Shown one piece after another: positions 26,508 through 35,076 of a DNA stretch of 64,000 nt. Positions within the stretch are counted from its first letter, which is position 1. The number at the start of each line of letters is the position of its first letter. Location: positions 62,001 through 126,000 of the forward strand of contig CAYXIO010000002.1 in the NCBI GenBank assembly GCA_964465125.1. Direction: 5' to 3'. A program made the translations under genes and the position numbers. This stretch comes from CAYOHG01 sp964465125 (GTDB lineage Bacteria > Planctomycetota > Phycisphaerae > UBA1845 > Fen-1342). Under the pieces are notes generated by a model, which saw only the letters and a list, made by a program, of their open reading frames with translations, was not told the origin of the DNA and searched no databases.

Positions 26508-27251
26508 CTAGGGGTGCTCCTCGGGCCGCGGCATGTTGGACATGTCCATCACTTCGACGCCCGCGGGCGCTTCGAACTTGAAGCGATCCGCCTTCAGATC
26601 GGCGCCGATCTTCAGGTCCGTGAGTCGGCTGGAGCCGATTTCCTTGCCGTCCGCTCCGAAGATGACGGTCTTGAGCATCAGGCCGGTCGCCTTGTCCATG
26701 TAGAAAGTGGACTTGTCCGTGGGGCCGCCGGCAGATTTTGCTTTCGACTGGATGACGTACGTGTCGCGGCCGTCAACCTTCTCATCGGGCAGCAGCGTGA
26801 GCTCGGCGGAATCGCGCCAGGTCTTGAACATGGCGGGGATGTCGCCGGTCATCGCCGGGTCGTACTTCATCTTCATGGCGTTCTTGTTGCCCTCGGTTTC
26901 GCTCAGCGTGTAAACGTATTCACCGTCGCAGACCGAAAGGGCGGTGGTGGTCATCTTCATCTGCTGATCGCCGAACTTCGACTCGGTGACGCCCTTCATC
27001 TCGGCCCGCAGGAGCACCTTGTCTCCCGTGCGCATCCACTCGGTGGTGCCGGCGAATTCAGACTTGGAGAAGTTGCCGTCGCCCATGTCCATGTGCTGGC
27101 TGGACTGGATCTTGGCCGTGTACGACGTCAGCTTCTCATAGGCCGCGACGATCTTCTTCTCCACGTCCTCGATCGTGTCGGCCAGCGACACCGCGGGCGC
27201 CGCGAGGATTACGGTTAGAGCCGCAAACAGCGAGCTTCGGTACAGACGCAT
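26508..27251 (-). CDS. Secreted LolA-like protein
   Basis: A 247-residue exported protein. ATG 27251 follows AAAGGA and starts a normal signal peptide (MRLYRSSLFAALTVILAAPAVSLA). The mature part begins with a helix (IEDVEKKIVAAYEKLTSYTA) followed by a long run of amphipathic strands, for example TTEWMRTGDKVLLRAEMKG and DGEYVYTLSE, as in the LolA/LolB/outer-membrane-lipoprotein-sorting fold, which cups a lipid or hydrophobic ligand. Planctomycetes encode many such paralogues with unknown ligands. A C-terminal FEAPAGVEV segment is typical. A role in periplasmic lipid or lipoprotein handling is plausible but not shown. Confidence 0.8.
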   Translation of the reverse strand: MRLYRSSLFAALTVILAAPAVSLADTIEDVEKKIVAAYEKLTSYTAKIQSSQHMDMGDGNFSKSEFAGTTEWMRTGDKVLLRAEMKGVTESKFGDQQMKMTTTALSVCDGEYVYTLSETEGNKNAMKMKYDPAMTGDIPAMFKTWRDSAELTLLPDEKVDGRDTYVIQSKAKSAGGPTDKSTFYMDKATGLMLKTVIFGADGKEIGSSRLTDLKIGADLKADRFKFEAPAGVEVMDMSNMPRPEEHP

Positions 27252-27463
27252 GCGATTCCTTTCGGTACAACACGGATCGGGCCAGGCCACTCCGTCGCGA
27301 GGTCAAAAACGCATTTGGCCAGCAAGGCGCGCCGGGAATGCCGGGTCGCGGGCAGCATCGCTCCGCAAACCGCCCTCAAGCGAACAAGGCACAATAGCCG
27401 AAACGCGGAACGCTGGCGAGCCCCGACACCGACCGGGCGCAGCGCGCGGCTGGCGGGCTGACG

Positions 27464-28231
27464 TTACCCGTCGGTACGGGTCTTCAGCTCCCCAAGGTAG
27501 CGGCCGGACAGCCCCTGCTCCGCCGCGAGCTGCGAGTAGGGCATCACCGGTCGCTTTAGGCAGCCGTCGATCAGCGGCCGGACCAAGGCGCGCACCTGTC
27601 GCTGTTGGTCGGTGATCGGGAGGGTGGCGTCGATCACGGACAGGCCGAACTCGGGGACCATCGACTCGTACTGGTCGAGAATCCGCCGCTGGAAGAGCCG
27701 GAAGCTCTCGTACGGATCCTCGCTCAGGCCGAGGTCCATGCCGGCCTCGTAATGCTTCAGTTCCGGTCGGCCGGAGAGAATGCGGTGAAGCGCTTCCTCG
27801 AGCGGGACGCGGAAGTAGAACGCCGCCGACGGCCGCGGCGCGAAGCGGTAAATCCGCCGGACATACTCGGGGTCGATTCCACGCGCCACGTCGCGCGCGA
27901 AGGCCGTGTAGATGTAGCGGTCGGTCAGCACGACCGCGCCGGCCCGCAACGGCGGCAGGATCGTCCGTTCGAGGCGGTCGGCGAAATCGGCCGCGTGGAT
28001 CAGCGAAAACGTCATCGGGCTGAGAAGCTGGTTGTCCTTGCCGTACTTCGTCGTGGCCCGAACCAGCGGCGATGAGTTCCACTCGCTGAAGTAGGCGGCA
28101 AAGCCCTGCGACAGCACCCACTTGCGCAGCAGGTCGAGCTGGGTGCTCTTCCCCGAACCGTCGATGCCCTCCACGATGAAGAGTTTGCCGGGCAGGCTGC
28201 CGTAGTCGCCGTAGTATCGTTCACCGCTCAT
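27464..28231 (-). CDS. Thymidylate-kinase-like protein 1
   Basis: A 255-residue P-loop kinase of the dTMP kinase type. Walker A is GIDGSGKST (22-30, Lys28), the DR motif is LTDRYIYTAFARD, and a lid-like Arg-rich segment (YRFAPRPSAAFYFRVPL) is present. A normal dTMP kinase is about 210 residues; this is longer, with a C-terminal extension. Its ATG overlaps the end of the CHAD-Ppx-HD gene by 4 bases (ATGA), so the two are translationally coupled. Because PPK2 enzymes share this fold, a phosphotransfer role linked to polyphosphate is possible, but the motifs read as a nucleotide kinase. Confidence 0.85.
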   Translation of the reverse strand: MSGERYYGDYGSLPGKLFIVEGIDGSGKSTQLDLLRKWVLSQGFAAYFSEWNSSPLVRATTKYGKDNQLLSPMTFSLIHAADFADRLERTILPPLRAGAVVLTDRYIYTAFARDVARGIDPEYVRRIYRFAPRPSAAFYFRVPLEEALHRILSGRPELKHYEAGMDLGLSEDPYESFRLFQRRILDQYESMVPEFGLSVIDATLPITDQQRQVRALVRPLIDGCLKRPVMPYSQLAAEQGLSGRYLGELKTRTDG

Positions 28232-31128
28232 GCGGGGCTCAGCTCCTGCGTCTGCGCGGCCGCCGCGGGGACCCAGGCGTAACGCGTTCGAAGGTGAAAG
28301 GCGGACTCGAACATGTCGGCCTTGCGGTCGGCATATTTGATGTTGACGGCCGGCTCCTCCTCGGCGGCGATCTGGAACTGCACCGCCTGCTCGGCCGCCT
28401 CCACGGCCACGTCGGTCACATTCTGTGTGTGCAGCCGATCCAGACCGTCGGCAATCCGCAGGATTCCGGCCAGGTGAGCCACCAGCCGCTGATCGTCGTC
28501 CGAAAGCTTCAAGAAGTTGCGGTGCTTCTGGCAGGGGCCGGCGCGCCGGTGGTATCGGCCGATGTTCGCGATGATCTCGATCTCGCGCCTGGTAAGCATC
28601 GGCAGGTCCGCGTGCACGATCATGTTGTAGCTGTGCTTGTGATGCCCCTTCCAGGCGATCAGCACGCCGATGTCATGCAGTACGGCCGCCGCGTGCAGCA
28701 ACACCCGGCTCTCGCGCCGCGACCAGCCGGCCACGCCGCCGATCTGCTCCACGAGCTGGTCGTAGATGCGCACGGCGAGTTTCGCGACGTGCTCGGAGTG
28801 CTCCTTTTCGTAGCGGCAGCGCTGCGCAAAGCGGCGTACCGCGTCGAGCACGAACGACTCGCCGCGTAGCGGCAGCTCTGCGTGCATCCCGAGTCCGTCG
28901 ATCATGTCGAACAACAGGCCGTCGCGGATTCCGCCGTCGTGAACCAGCAGCCGGCTTACGCCGAGGAGTTTCATCAGCCGGTCCACGATGCAGACGCCCG
29001 CGACGATGACCTCCGCCCGCTGGCTGCTCAGACCGGGCACGGTGCGGCGCTTCTCCAGCGGCATGCGCCGCAGCCAGTCCAGCAGGAGCGCGACTTCTCG
29101 ATGCTGAAGCTCGTAGCCGCGCACCGCGAACGGGAAGCGGTCGCTTCCGCTCTCGGCCATGCCGCGGCGGATTGAGATGCGCGCCAAGGTCGTGAACGTG
29201 CCGCCGGTGCCGATCAGCCGATCGGGCCGATGAGCGGGCAGGTCGATCCGGTCCTCGATCATGCGGTCGATCGCGCGAGTCATCTCGCCGAAACGGTAGC
29301 GGCCGGGCTCGTCATCATCGCGGAACATCTCCGTCAGGCGGACGGCGCCGAGCGGCACGGTGTGAACGGCATCGATCATGCCGTCCGAGCTGAAGACGAG
29401 CTCCGTGCTGCCGCCGCCGATGTCGACCACGGCGGCGCGCGCGTCGCTCAGGTCAAAGGCGTTGGCGACGCTCGAAAAGGCCAGCCGGGCCTCGGTGTCG
29501 GCGTCAATGGGCTCGATCTCGACGCCGGCGCGCTTGCGGATGAGCGCCACGAACTCGTCGCCGTTTTCGGCCTCGCGGACCGCGGATGTGCCCACGGCGC
29601 GGAGGTGGGCGACGTGATAGCCTTCCGCGACGGCCTTCATACGCTCGATTGCGGCCAAGGAGCGCTCGACCGCGGCGGGATCGAGCCGCCCGCTGCTGGC
29701 GAGATGGCTGCCGAGCCGCGTGGTCTCCTTCAGGTCCTGAATGATGCGGTAGCCGTTCAGCGCGTCGGCTTCGGCGACGACCAGGCGGATGCTGTTCGTG
29801 CCGACGTCGATGGCGGCGATGCGCGGGTGACGCCGGCGGTAATCGTCGGACAGGTCGTCGGCCGGCTGTGCGGGCTGAGGGCCGGTCGGACTTGCCGCGG
29901 CGGGTGTGGATTCCGGCTCCGCCATCCGGGACACTTCGTCCGCTGCGTTTTCGCCCCCGCCGCATTCGCCGACGGCGTCGCGCCCGCCCGCATCGGGGGC
30001 CGGATGGCCGTACTCGGCGACGACCAGCAGCGAGAGCTCGTCAAAGAGCTCGGCGGCGGCGTGCGAGCGCCACCACTGCACGAAGGCCCGGTGCTTGCGG
30101 TCGCGCTGCTCGACATAGGAGTCGGCAAGCCGCTGTAGACCGTCGCTGTGCGCGTGGGCGGCGGGATCGGCCGCGCGCGCCTGTGCCTGGGAGGGCTTGT
30201 ATGAGGCCGAGCCGTCCGATTCGAGCCGGGCAAGCGGGGCCGCTGGGGCGCCATTGGATCCGGCTTCGGCGGACGCCGCGCACTCGCGCTCATCGGCGTC
30301 GTCCGGCGGCGCGGGCTCGCTCTCCTTCGGTCGCAGCTCGGTCAGGCGCAGGGCGATCTCATGCAGGTCGTTGAGATCGCCGAGCTGATCCTGAAAGGTC
30401 TGGAGCCGCGGGTAGAGGTCGCGTCGAAACCGCTCGGGCAGGCAAGGCTGGAGCAGCTCCAGCGAGTAGCGCAGCCGCTTGCCGAGGATGCGGAGCTGGT
30501 GCAGGGTGGCCAGCTCGCGCAGGTCGTCGGCCGGGTGCGATCGGACCGCTTCGATCCGCGGCGGAAGTTCGACCAGCGAGAGGTCGCGCAGCGTGGCGGG
30601 CAGGCTGCGGTCGGCATTGCGTTTTCGGGCCCGATGGTAGTCGAGCTCGGCGAGCAGGCGCTTGGTGCGGCGAATGAGCTTGCGGCGCTGCGGCCGAGCG
30701 GCTGCGGCGCGGATGCGCTTCTGCGCGGCGCGCCGGCTCGCCCGCGTGGCCTCAACGATGCACGCGTACGCGGGCTGAAGGGCCTCGGGGGCCAGGCCCT
30801 GCTCTTGCTCGAAGCGCGCCAGATGCACGTCATCCTGCCGCGCGGCCGCCGCGGCCCGGCGAACCTCGCGCAGCGCGCGACGCACCTCCCGGGCGCGCTT
30901 GAGTGAGCAGAACGGTGCGAAGAGGCGGACGGCCGCGTCGGCCCGCCGGGTCGCCACGCGCAACTGGTGCACAGGTTCCACGTCCTCGTCGGCTTGGCGT
31001 GCCGCGAGCGGCAGCAGCTTGAGCACGACGCGCATGCGCTCGCGGATGATCGCTCGTCCGGCGATGGCGCAAGGCGTCTCGGGCTGGAGCGCAGGCGTCG
31101 GCTTGCGGCGCAGTCGGACGGATTTCAT
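28228..31128 (-). CDS. CHAD - Ppx/GppA - HD fusion protein (polyphosphate metabolism)
   Basis: A 966-residue fusion. The N-terminal CHAD domain (about 20-265) has VHQLRVATRRADAAVRLF, LHQLRILGKRLRYSLEL and DQLGDLNDLHEI, the basic helices that bind polyphosphate. An acidic, Ala/Pro-rich linker (about 270-430) follows. The Ppx/GppA domain (about 435-740) has AAIDVGTNSIRLVVAEA, VGTSAVREAEN, VVDIGGGSTELVF and GTGGTFTTLA, the ASKHA phosphatase signatures of exopolyphosphatase/pppGpp phosphatase. The HD domain (about 770-930) has LHDIGVLIAWKGHHKHS. Ppx proteins with C-terminal HD are known; fusion to CHAD would tether the chain. Both ends overlap kinase genes by 4 bases. Confidence 0.9.
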   Translation of the reverse strand: MKSVRLRRKPTPALQPETPCAIAGRAIIRERMRVVLKLLPLAARQADEDVEPVHQLRVATRRADAAVRLFAPFCSLKRAREVRRALREVRRAAAAARQDDVHLARFEQEQGLAPEALQPAYACIVEATRASRRAAQKRIRAAAARPQRRKLIRRTKRLLAELDYHRARKRNADRSLPATLRDLSLVELPPRIEAVRSHPADDLRELATLHQLRILGKRLRYSLELLQPCLPERFRRDLYPRLQTFQDQLGDLNDLHEIALRLTELRPKESEPAPPDDADERECAASAEAGSNGAPAAPLARLESDGSASYKPSQAQARAADPAAHAHSDGLQRLADSYVEQRDRKHRAFVQWWRSHAAAELFDELSLLVVAEYGHPAPDAGGRDAVGECGGGENAADEVSRMAEPESTPAAASPTGPQPAQPADDLSDDYRRRHPRIAAIDVGTNSIRLVVAEADALNGYRIIQDLKETTRLGSHLASSGRLDPAAVERSLAAIERMKAVAEGYHVAHLRAVGTSAVREAENGDEFVALIRKRAGVEIEPIDADTEARLAFSSVANAFDLSDARAAVVDIGGGSTELVFSSDGMIDAVHTVPLGAVRLTEMFRDDDEPGRYRFGEMTRAIDRMIEDRIDLPAHRPDRLIGTGGTFTTLARISIRRGMAESGSDRFPFAVRGYELQHREVALLLDWLRRMPLEKRRTVPGLSSQRAEVIVAGVCIVDRLMKLLGVSRLLVHDGGIRDGLLFDMIDGLGMHAELPLRGESFVLDAVRRFAQRCRYEKEHSEHVAKLAVRIYDQLVEQIGGVAGWSRRESRVLLHAAAVLHDIGVLIAWKGHHKHSYNMIVHADLPMLTRREIEIIANIGRYHRRAGPCQKHRNFLKLSDDDQRLVAHLAGILRIADGLDRLHTQNVTDVAVEAAEQAVQFQIAAEEEPAVNIKYADRKADMFESAFHLRTRYAWVPAAAAQTQELSPA

Positions 31129-31892
31129 GGTCGCGTGATCCCGGGCTTCTCGAGCAGGCTGAGGACCGAGGCTTTCAGGTCGCGAAAGACCTCGTCAACG
31201 GCGCGGCTCGCATCCACCACCTCGAAACGATACTCCGCGGCGAGCTCGTCAAAGACCTTCAGCAGGCTGGTCTGGTAGCGGACGAACGAGTGGAAAACGT
31301 CCGTCTCCTCCTGAAAGTCCATGCCGGACTCCCAGTAGTCAAACCCGCCGCGCGCCAGCACGCGCGGAATCAGGCTCGCGATGTCAATCTTGAGGTACAG
31401 CACGCCGTGCGGCACCGGCGCGAAGCGATAGAGGTCGCGCAGCCAGGCTGCGTCCATGCTGCGGACGATGGAGCGGGCCATGATGGAGTAGATGTAGCGG
31501 TCGGTCAGCACGACGAATCCGGCCCGCAACGCCGGGAGGATGTCGTTTTCGATGCGGTCCGCGAAGTCCGTCGCGTAGAACAGGTCCATCGTCTGCCGGC
31601 CGAGCGTCGTGCCGCGTTTGGCGCGCTGCAGCCCTTCGCCGGCCAGACGTCCGCGCGTCAGACCGGTGTGCAGCACGCCGTAGCCCGCGTTTTCGAGGCA
31701 CTCGCGCAATAGCGCGATGTGGGTCGAGCGGCCGGCGCCGTCGGTTCCCTCGATCGCGATCAGCCGGCCGGGAAACGCGCCGATCGGGAACGGCTCGGCG
31801 CCGGTCAGCCGGAAGGCGTCCTGCACCAGCACGCGACGAAAGCCCGGCTCGTTGGACGCGGTCGACGTTGCGCGTGTCTCTCGCTCAACCAT
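31125..31892 (-). CDS. Thymidylate-kinase-like protein 2, Walker A Lys replaced by Arg
   Basis: A 255-residue paralogue of the kinase at 27464-28231, equal in length. An N-terminal extension (1-42) precedes the P-loop GTDGAGRST (49-57): Arg55 stands where kinases have Lys. The DR motif LTDRYIYSIMARS and the sequence LYRFAPVPHGVLYLKIDI correspond to kinase 1. Loss of the Walker lysine usually weakens phosphate transfer, though some P-loop proteins use Arg. It is the first gene of the operon and its TGA overlaps the ATG of the CHAD-Ppx-HD gene. The start has no clear ribosome site but lies about 32 bases behind a TATAAT-directed start. Confidence 0.83.
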   Translation of the reverse strand: MVERETRATSTASNEPGFRRVLVQDAFRLTGAEPFPIGAFPGRLIAIEGTDGAGRSTHIALLRECLENAGYGVLHTGLTRGRLAGEGLQRAKRGTTLGRQTMDLFYATDFADRIENDILPALRAGFVVLTDRYIYSIMARSIVRSMDAAWLRDLYRFAPVPHGVLYLKIDIASLIPRVLARGGFDYWESGMDFQEETDVFHSFVRYQTSLLKVFDELAAEYRFEVVDASRAVDEVFRDLKASVLSLLEKPGITRP

Positions 31893-31930
31893 GTTCTTGA
31901 AGCCTGGAATCGCCTATGAATTATCGGTTC

Positions 31931-31936
31931 ATTATA
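31931..31936 (-). promoter_or_regulatory. -10 box of the kinase/CHAD-Ppx operon
   Basis: A perfect TATAAT on the minus strand; transcription would start near 31924, giving a leader of about 30 bases. No good -35 hexamer is visible at 16-18 bases, so the promoter may need an activator or another sigma factor. Confidence 0.45.
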
Positions 31937-32052
31937 GACCGGCCGTTCGCCGAAATCCGCGGCCGGAGCTGATCGCTATGATACGATGGGCCGAACGCCG
32001 CGCGGCGCGGCTTCGCACCCGTCTTAACAATCGAGGGGGAGAAACGTCCGCC

Positions 32053-32511
32053 ATGACGCAGAACATCATCGGCCGAGTGCTGGGGATCGCGATCAGGACG
32101 GGCGTCGGAATGCCCATGCGCGAACTCGACTCCGCGACCGTCGAGGTTGACGGCGGCCTGCTGGGCGACGTCAAGCCGAGGCCGGAGCGCGGCGTCACCT
32201 TCATCTCCGCGCAGCAGTGGCGCGAAGTGCAGGGGGAGCTCAACGCCGACATCCCGTGGCATACGCGTCGGGCCAATGTTCTCGTCGACGCCGGCGCGCT
32301 CGGCTGGCTGATCGACCGCACCGTGCGGCTCGGCCCGGTCGTGATCCACGTCCGCGGCGAGACGAAGCCCTGCGGCCTGATGGACAAGCTGCACTCCGGA
32401 TTGCGCTCCGCGCTGCTGCCCGATTTTCGCGCCGGCGTCTTCGGGCGGGTCGTCCAGGGCGGCGCGTTCCAGGTCGGCTCGGCGCTGGAGCTGGTCGAAT
32501 CCGACCGCTGA
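32053..32511 (+). CDS. MOSC domain protein
   Basis: A 152-residue single MOSC domain. The strand TRRANVLVDAG and the motif GETKPCGLMD, with the conserved Cys107, are the family marks; MOSC domains carry sulfur or the molybdenum cofactor in sulfurase and related enzymes. The ORF is open upstream to 31717, but ATG 32053 gives the usual domain start and follows a GGGGGAGA ribosome site. There is no fused beta-barrel or NifS-like domain. It is divergent from the kinase/CHAD-Ppx operon and convergent with the phosphofructokinase. No other cofactor genes are nearby. Confidence 0.88.
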   Translation: MTQNIIGRVLGIAIRTGVGMPMRELDSATVEVDGGLLGDVKPRPERGVTFISAQQWREVQGELNADIPWHTRRANVLVDAGALGWLIDRTVRLGPVVIHVRGETKPCGLMDKLHSGLRSALLPDFRAGVFGRVVQGGAFQVGSALELVESDR

Positions 32512-32527
32512 GCCGCGCCGCTGCCCG

Positions 32528-32544
32528 CCGCGCGATCAGCGCGG
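32528..32544. terminator. Hairpin over the phosphofructokinase stop codon
   Basis: CCGCGC (32528-32533) and GCGCGG (32539-32544) pair around GATCA, whose TCA is the complement of the phosphofructokinase stop codon. It separates two convergent genes. No T-tract. Confidence 0.4.
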
Positions 32545-33873
32545 ATGCGCAGGCACGATCTCCACGTGATTCGGCGGGGTGGCCGCCTCGCGGAATCGGT
32601 CGCGGAACTCGTCCGCGGGCAGGTTGGCCTCCACGGCCAGCTTGGCCAGCATCTCGGGATGCTCGAGGTCGCTCATTTCGAGCCGAATCATGTAGGCCCG
32701 CGCGGCGCGGTACGAATCCGAGTGCAGATCGACCATGCGCACCCGTGTGCGGTTGGTCTCGGGGTCGATCGTGTCGTGCAGGTGAATCGGCGACAGGTTG
32801 CCGTTTACGATGTTGACCATGCACGGCGAGGGATCGGGCCTCATCAGGAGCTGGACGCTGAAATACCCCAGGCTCCGGCAGTATCCCATGTCCGCGGGCG
32901 TCGGATCGGCGGAGCGCAGTTCGTAGCCGAGCTCATGATCCACGATGGTGAGCTTGCGGCCGCGGGCGCTGAAGCGGGCCTCCAGCTCCGTCTTGAGCAG
33001 ATTGGCGAGGTTGACCTCGGACAAGCGCGGATGACCTGCCGCGTCGACGGGCACTTCGCGCCCGAGAATTCGCTCCAGCTCCTCGCGATCGCCGAGCTTG
33101 TACGCCAGGCCTTCGGCGACCAGCGCGACGCCGTCCGGACGGCCCAGCGCGGCGCGCTTGATGATCGCGCCTTCAAGTATGTCGACGATCTGCGCGACGC
33201 GCGCGCGGTGCGGGAATTCCTCGGGAATGAGCGTGATCGTAGCGCCCGCGGACATGCCGATGGCCATCGCCAGCCAGCCGGCGCTGCGTCCCATCGTCTC
33301 CACCAGGTACCAGCGTCCGGTGGTCTGCGAATCGCGCATCAGGTTCTTGACGAGCTGCGTGCCCACCAGCCGCGCCGACGAGAAGCCGAAGGTCGGCACG
33401 TCGTGCGGAAGCGGCAGGTCGTTGTCGATCGTCTTGGGCACGTGCACGACGCGGACGGCCTCGCCGGCCGAGTCGGCGATGAAGCGCGCGCTCAGCGCCG
33501 TGTCGTCGCCGCCGATCGTCAGCATGTGGTTCACGCCCAGCACGCGCAGGGTGCGCAGGCAGTTGGTGATCTTCTTTTCGTCGGGCGCGACGTGCTTGTG
33601 CTGCTTGAGGCGCGCGTCGTCGAGCAGGCTGGTTCGGGAGGTGCGCAGCATCGAGCCGCCCTCGAAATGCAGCCGCGCGACGGCGTTGATGTCCAGCCGC
33701 GTGCAATGAACCGACGCATCGAATCGGTCGGTCACCAGCCAGCGAAACCCGTCATAAAAGCCGAAGACGTCGAAGCCGCGATTGATGGCTTCGATGGTGG
33801 CGGCGCTGATGACCGCGTTGATTCCCGGCGCTGGACCGCCGCCGACGACAATTCCCAGCCGACGTGCTGGCAT
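32536..33873 (-). CDS. pfp: Phosphofructokinase, PPi-dependent type
   Basis: A 445-residue PFK. The phosphate loop is GIVVGGGPAPGINAVI (7-22). GGDDT at 121-125 carries the second Asp that marks PPi-dependent enzymes (ATP enzymes have GGDGS/T), and PKTIDND (146-152) has the Lys typical of the PPi and long classes. METMGR-like VETMGRSAGWLA binds the sugar phosphate. It converts fructose 6-phosphate to the 1,6-bisphosphate using pyrophosphate, a reversible step. ATG 33873 follows AAAGG and begins the domain; the long upstream extension is not coding. It sits near the polyphosphate operon, which may or may not be meaningful. Donor preference should be regarded as predicted. Confidence 0.85.
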   Translation of the reverse strand: MPARRLGIVVGGGPAPGINAVISAATIEAINRGFDVFGFYDGFRWLVTDRFDASVHCTRLDINAVARLHFEGGSMLRTSRTSLLDDARLKQHKHVAPDEKKITNCLRTLRVLGVNHMLTIGGDDTALSARFIADSAGEAVRVVHVPKTIDNDLPLPHDVPTFGFSSARLVGTQLVKNLMRDSQTTGRWYLVETMGRSAGWLAMAIGMSAGATITLIPEEFPHRARVAQIVDILEGAIIKRAALGRPDGVALVAEGLAYKLGDREELERILGREVPVDAAGHPRLSEVNLANLLKTELEARFSARGRKLTIVDHELGYELRSADPTPADMGYCRSLGYFSVQLLMRPDPSPCMVNIVNGNLSPIHLHDTIDPETNRTRVRMVDLHSDSYRAARAYMIRLEMSDLEHPEMLAKLAVEANLPADEFRDRFREAATPPNHVEIVPAHPR

Positions 33874-34101
33874 TCGGGCGTTACCTTTCTGCGTCCGACC
33901 GGTCGAGGCGGGCCGGCCGCGCGAAGCTCCACCAGACCGCTCCGATCGGCCCTGCGTCGGAAGTCCGGGTGAATCCGCTGGAGGATGTCGCCTGCGGGGC
34001 GATTCGCCGGCTGTGCGCCGGACGAATCCGCGACGCTCGCCGCTGGGGACGCCCCCGCGCCACGCCGTCGGCAGGCTGCATACGCTTTCATTCCCGGGTG
34101 C

Positions 34102-34130
34102 TTGCCCAAGCCTCCCAGGCATGCTACAGT
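34102..34130 (+). promoter_or_regulatory. Promoter of rpmI-rplT
   Basis: TTGCCC (34102-34107), a 17-base spacer and TACAGT (34125-34130). The transcript should start near 34137, 25 bases before the L35 ATG. The same -35 (TTGCCC) with 17-base spacing is used before ribH. Confidence 0.55.
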
Positions 34131-34161
34131 ACGCGGCTTCAATAGTACCAGAAGGACGACC

Positions 34162-34359
34162 ATGGGCAAGTTCAAGCCGCACAAGGGACTTCAAAAGCGC
34201 GTCAAGGTCAGCGCCGGCAAGAAGGTCGTACGCCGACGAGCCGGCAACGGCCACCTGTTCAGCGGTACGCCGCGCGCGCAGCGCCGGCGTCTGCGACGCA
34301 AGGTGCGCATGATCGGGCGGTTTGAACGCAGCGCCTTGCGGGCGCTGGGGGCCATGTAG
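34162..34359 (+). CDS. rpmI: Ribosomal protein L35
   Basis: A 65-residue, Arg/Lys-rich protein beginning MGKFKPHKGLQKRVKVS and containing the conserved HLFSGTPRAQRRRLRR region. It is a small protein of the large ribosomal subunit. The AGAAGGA ribosome site lies 8 bases upstream. The rplT gene follows 67 bp downstream in the same direction, the usual pair. In most bacteria infC precedes rpmI; here the upstream gene is divergent, so infC is elsewhere. Confidence 0.97.
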   Translation: MGKFKPHKGLQKRVKVSAGKKVVRRRAGNGHLFSGTPRAQRRRLRRKVRMIGRFERSALRALGAM

Positions 34360-34426
34360 GACGGGCTTCGTCCAGGCGTTGACCGGCGGCGGTCCTGCCG
34401 TCGGCCGCGTTGCGGGAGCGTAGAAG

Positions 34427-34789
34427 ATGCGGACCAAGACCGGGCCGGTTACCCGAAGGCGTCACAAGAAGGTCCTCAAGGCCATGAAGGGCGCGCGGGC
34501 TTCGCGCAGCACGCTCTTCCGACCGGCCAAGCAGACCCACATCAAGGCCGGCGTCTACGCCTACCGCGATCGCCGCAACAAGAAGCGCGAATTCCGCGCG
34601 CTCTGGATCACCCGCATCAGCGCCGCGTGCGATGCACGCCACATCTCCTTCAGCCGCTTCATCGGCGGCCTGAAGCGCGCCAACGTGATCCTCAACCGCA
34701 AGATGCTCAGCGAAGTTGCGATTGCCGATCCGGCGGCGTTCGACAAACTGGTCGAGCTTTCCCGGAAGTACATGACTGTCGCCGCCTGA
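34427..34789 (+). CDS. rplT: Ribosomal protein L20
   Basis: A 120-residue protein with the L20 signature: RTKTGPVTRRRHKKVLKAMK at the start, GARASRSTLFRPAKQ, YRDRRNKKREFRALWITRIS and SRFIGGLKRANVILNRKML. L20 is an early-assembly 23S rRNA-binding protein. Length and spacing are normal. It is cotranscribed with rpmI. Confidence 0.98.
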   Translation: MRTKTGPVTRRRHKKVLKAMKGARASRSTLFRPAKQTHIKAGVYAYRDRRNKKREFRALWITRISAACDARHISFSRFIGGLKRANVILNRKMLSEVAIADPAAFDKLVELSRKYMTVAA

Positions 34790-35039
34790 GCAGGGACCAG
34801 CGTACCCAGCCTCGGCGATCGGCCCCCCGGAACCGAACCCGTTCACCCGCATCCTGGCGTGGCTCGGTGCCTGTGTTCTCGCGTTCTGCCCCAGCTTTTG
34901 CACGCGCCAGAATATCCGCAACTCACTGTTGTTAAGTTTGTTACGTCCTGACAGAGCTGTTTTTCAACAGTTCGGCGGGCGCGATGGGGAGTGAGCGCGC
35001 AGCATGGATCGGCTTTCCGCATCGTTTCTTCAAATACAG

Positions 35040-35068
35040 TTGCTCGAAGGCGAAGTTCGTGTTATATT
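35040..35068 (+). promoter_or_regulatory. Promoter of the ImuA-like gene
   Basis: TTGCTC (35040-35045), a 17-base spacer and TATATT (35063-35068). The ATG at 35077 is only 8 bases behind the -10, so the transcript is probably leaderless. An inverted repeat ACTGTTG (34925-34931) / CAACAGT (34965-34971) lies about 70 bases further upstream. I could not match a known LexA operator. Confidence 0.5.
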
Positions 35069-35076
35069 AGGTGCAT

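Noticed and set aside
32536..34437. 633-residue ORF containing phosphofructokinase
   Set aside because: The first 188 residues run antisense through rpmI and low-complexity sequence; the true start is 33873.
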